From: an uncultured Oscillospiraceae bacterium
GTDB taxonomy: Bacteria > Bacillota > Clostridia > Oscillospirales > Ruminococcaceae
Assembly: GCA_910587465.1 (NCBI GenBank)
Contig: CAJUMS010000058.1
Location: forward strand, 1 to 16,817
Reading direction: 5' to 3'
DNA length: 16,817 bases
Made by a program: the position numbers and the translations under genes. Positions 16,159-16,817 of this stretch are shown here, in pieces (positions within the stretch are counted from its first letter, which is position 1; each line of letters begins with the position of its first letter). The notes below the pieces were generated by a model. That model searched no databases. It was not told the DNA's origin and worked only from the letters and a program-made list of their open reading frames with translations.

Positions 16159-16386
16159 TCACGGCAGATTGGTCGGCTTGGCATGGGTGGTTTTTGGTTT
16201 TATTGCGCTCTGCTGCCTTGCGGTCATGTCGATATAATCGCGCACGTTCTGCGGCACGATCTTGCCGTAAAGCTGCTCGGCGTAGTTGGAGAGCTGCTCG
16301 TCGAGCGAGGTCTTTTTCTCCGACAGATACATCTTCAGCGCCCTGAATTTCTCATCGTCAAGCGTTATCGTTACAGTGTTTTTCAT
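16159..16386 (-). CDS. DUF6103-like small protein
   Basis: 75 residues with N-terminus KNTVTITLDDEKFRALKMYL and a helical middle ending VPQNVRDYIDM, resembling the DUF6103 family found next to mob genes in Clostridia (family knowledge). The first strand and helix resemble a ribbon-helix-helix start, so DNA binding is possible. The ATG at 16386 follows a GGGGG-type SD at 7 bases and lies 12 bp after the DUF3846 stop, so they are co-transcribed. Its 3' end overlaps one of the CAAAATCG direct repeats of the oriT candidate. Confidence 0.75.
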   Translation of the reverse strand: MKNTVTITLDDEKFRALKMYLSEKKTSLDEQLSNYAEQLYGKIVPQNVRDYIDMTARQQSAIKPKTTHAKPTNLP

Positions 16387-16398
16387 AGCCGTACCCCC

Positions 16399-16761
16399 TT
16401 AGAAAAATGTGATCTCGATCTTCATATCATCCTCGACTTCCTGTCGAGTGATCTGCTCCGGCTCGGCGAATTGCCGGACATATTTCTCACATTGCTCGTC
16501 CGTAAGTGAGCAGAAGTCCTCGCCGTTATCGCCGCAAATTATGAACGGTCCGGCAACTATTCCATCATCGAACCGTCTGTTACCCTCCATGCCGAGGAGT
16601 TTGGCTTCTTCGTTCCCGACCATCACAACGCCACGCTCATGGAGGAAATATATCGGCTCGATCAGACCGCCGACCGCATCGTGGATCGACTTATAATCGT
16701 CGCCGATCTCCGTTGCGTATGCGGGCTTGTTTGGCTCAACCATAACAACTTTCATGTGCAT
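16399..16761 (-). CDS. DUF3846-family protein
   Basis: 120 residues from the ATG at 16761 (AAAGGA 4 bases upstream; an ATG at 16755 is an alternative). Content MKVVMVEPN, SIHDAVGGLIEPIYF, GVVMVGNEEAKLLGM, and a conserved GPFIICGD loop match DUF3846, a small protein common on conjugative elements and phages of Firmicutes (family knowledge); its function is unknown. The frame stays open upstream to the window edge, with a GTG at 16806, so a longer N-terminus cannot be excluded. Confidence 0.8.
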   Translation of the reverse strand: MHMKVVMVEPNKPAYATEIGDDYKSIHDAVGGLIEPIYFLHERGVVMVGNEEAKLLGMEGNRRFDDGIVAGPFIICGDNGEDFCSLTDEQCEKYVRQFAEPEQITRQEVEDDMKIEITFF

Positions 16762-16817
16762 TTTTTCCTTTGGTACAATATAACCATAGCTTGCAGCCGG
16801 TACCACGGTAAGATTTG

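Larger units (their letters stand above)
9661..16817 (-). mobile_element. Part of a Tn1549/CTn-like integrative conjugative element (mobilisation and coupling module)
   Basis: Seven minus-strand genes plus an oriT candidate follow the order familiar from Tn1549-like/Firmicutes CTns: DUF3846, DUF6103, MobC, relaxase, HTH, DUF3991-toprim and VirD4-type coupling protein. The type IV channel genes (VirB4, VirB6-like, CHAP hydrolase), integrase and element ends are not in the window, so extent and class are uncertain. The genes left of 9661 are probably cargo of the same element, but no attachment site is visible to prove it. Confidence 0.82.

Noticed and set aside
15932..16237. Long plus- and minus-strand frames in the GC-rich gap
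   Set aside because: Arg/Ala/Ser-rich, several overlapping frames open at once because of high GC, none with a convincing SD; better explained as non-coding oriT-like sequence.
1..16817. CRISPR arrays, tRNA, rRNA genes and IS transposases
   Set aside because: No regularly spaced repeat array, cloverleaf, rRNA-like stretch or transposase-like protein was seen.

Overview
The window looks like part of an integrative and conjugative element (ICE) of a Gram-positive anaerobe of class Clostridia, most likely a gut or rumen Oscillospiraceae/Ruminococcus-type bacterium. Evidence: AGGAGG-type ribosome sites throughout, a Tn1549/CTn-like block of conjugation genes (DUF3846, DUF6103, MobC, MobP3-type relaxase, DUF3991/toprim protein, VirD4/TraG coupling protein), and large secreted proteins combining cellulose-binding-like (CBM2-like), calcium-binding thrombospondin-3 (TSP3) and VWA-like domains, as in fibre-associated ruminococci. 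The assignment is inference from gene content only.

Right part (9661-16817, all minus strand): the mobilisation operon, transcribed right to left: DUF3846, DUF6103, a roughly 330-bp GC-rich non-coding stretch with inverted repeats that is a good oriT candidate, MobC, relaxase (with an unusual Sel1-repeat tail), a small HTH protein, the toprim protein and the coupling protein. Genes are 2-20 bp apart except around the oriT candidate and a 130-bp gap before the toprim gene.

Left part (about 41-9680): cargo placed just beyond traG. It reads as one self-contained signalling unit. A LytTR response regulator and an AgrC-like GHKL histidine kinase (plus strand) diverge from a tiny gene for a 14-residue peptide (MSFWRRFCYWLFGM), which is translationally coupled to a 154-residue protein of unknown function (minus strand). 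Further left, also on the minus strand, lies a three-gene operon: a secreted lectin-like protein, a 1433-residue secreted multidomain CBM/TSP3/VWA protein, and a lipoprotein.

The central observation is regulatory. Between the divergent units is a pair of 13-bp direct repeats at 21-bp period, typical of LytTR-regulator sites, centred between two back-to-back promoters. On each side it lies exactly 7 bp from a TTGAAA -35 box followed by a 17-bp spacer and a -10 box. A second copy of the pair (28 of 34 positions identical) lies with the same geometry upstream of the secreted-protein operon. The picture is a candidate short-peptide quorum-sensing-like system on a mobile element controlling a secreted adhesin or toxin-like operon. 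The peptide's role is inference.

The large secreted protein shows a sharp drop in GC (about 55-60% to about 30%) near residue 900, continuing as AT-rich sequence into the following lipoprotein gene. This resembles the exchangeable C-terminal module plus immunity gene of polymorphic toxins; no catalytic domain was recognised.
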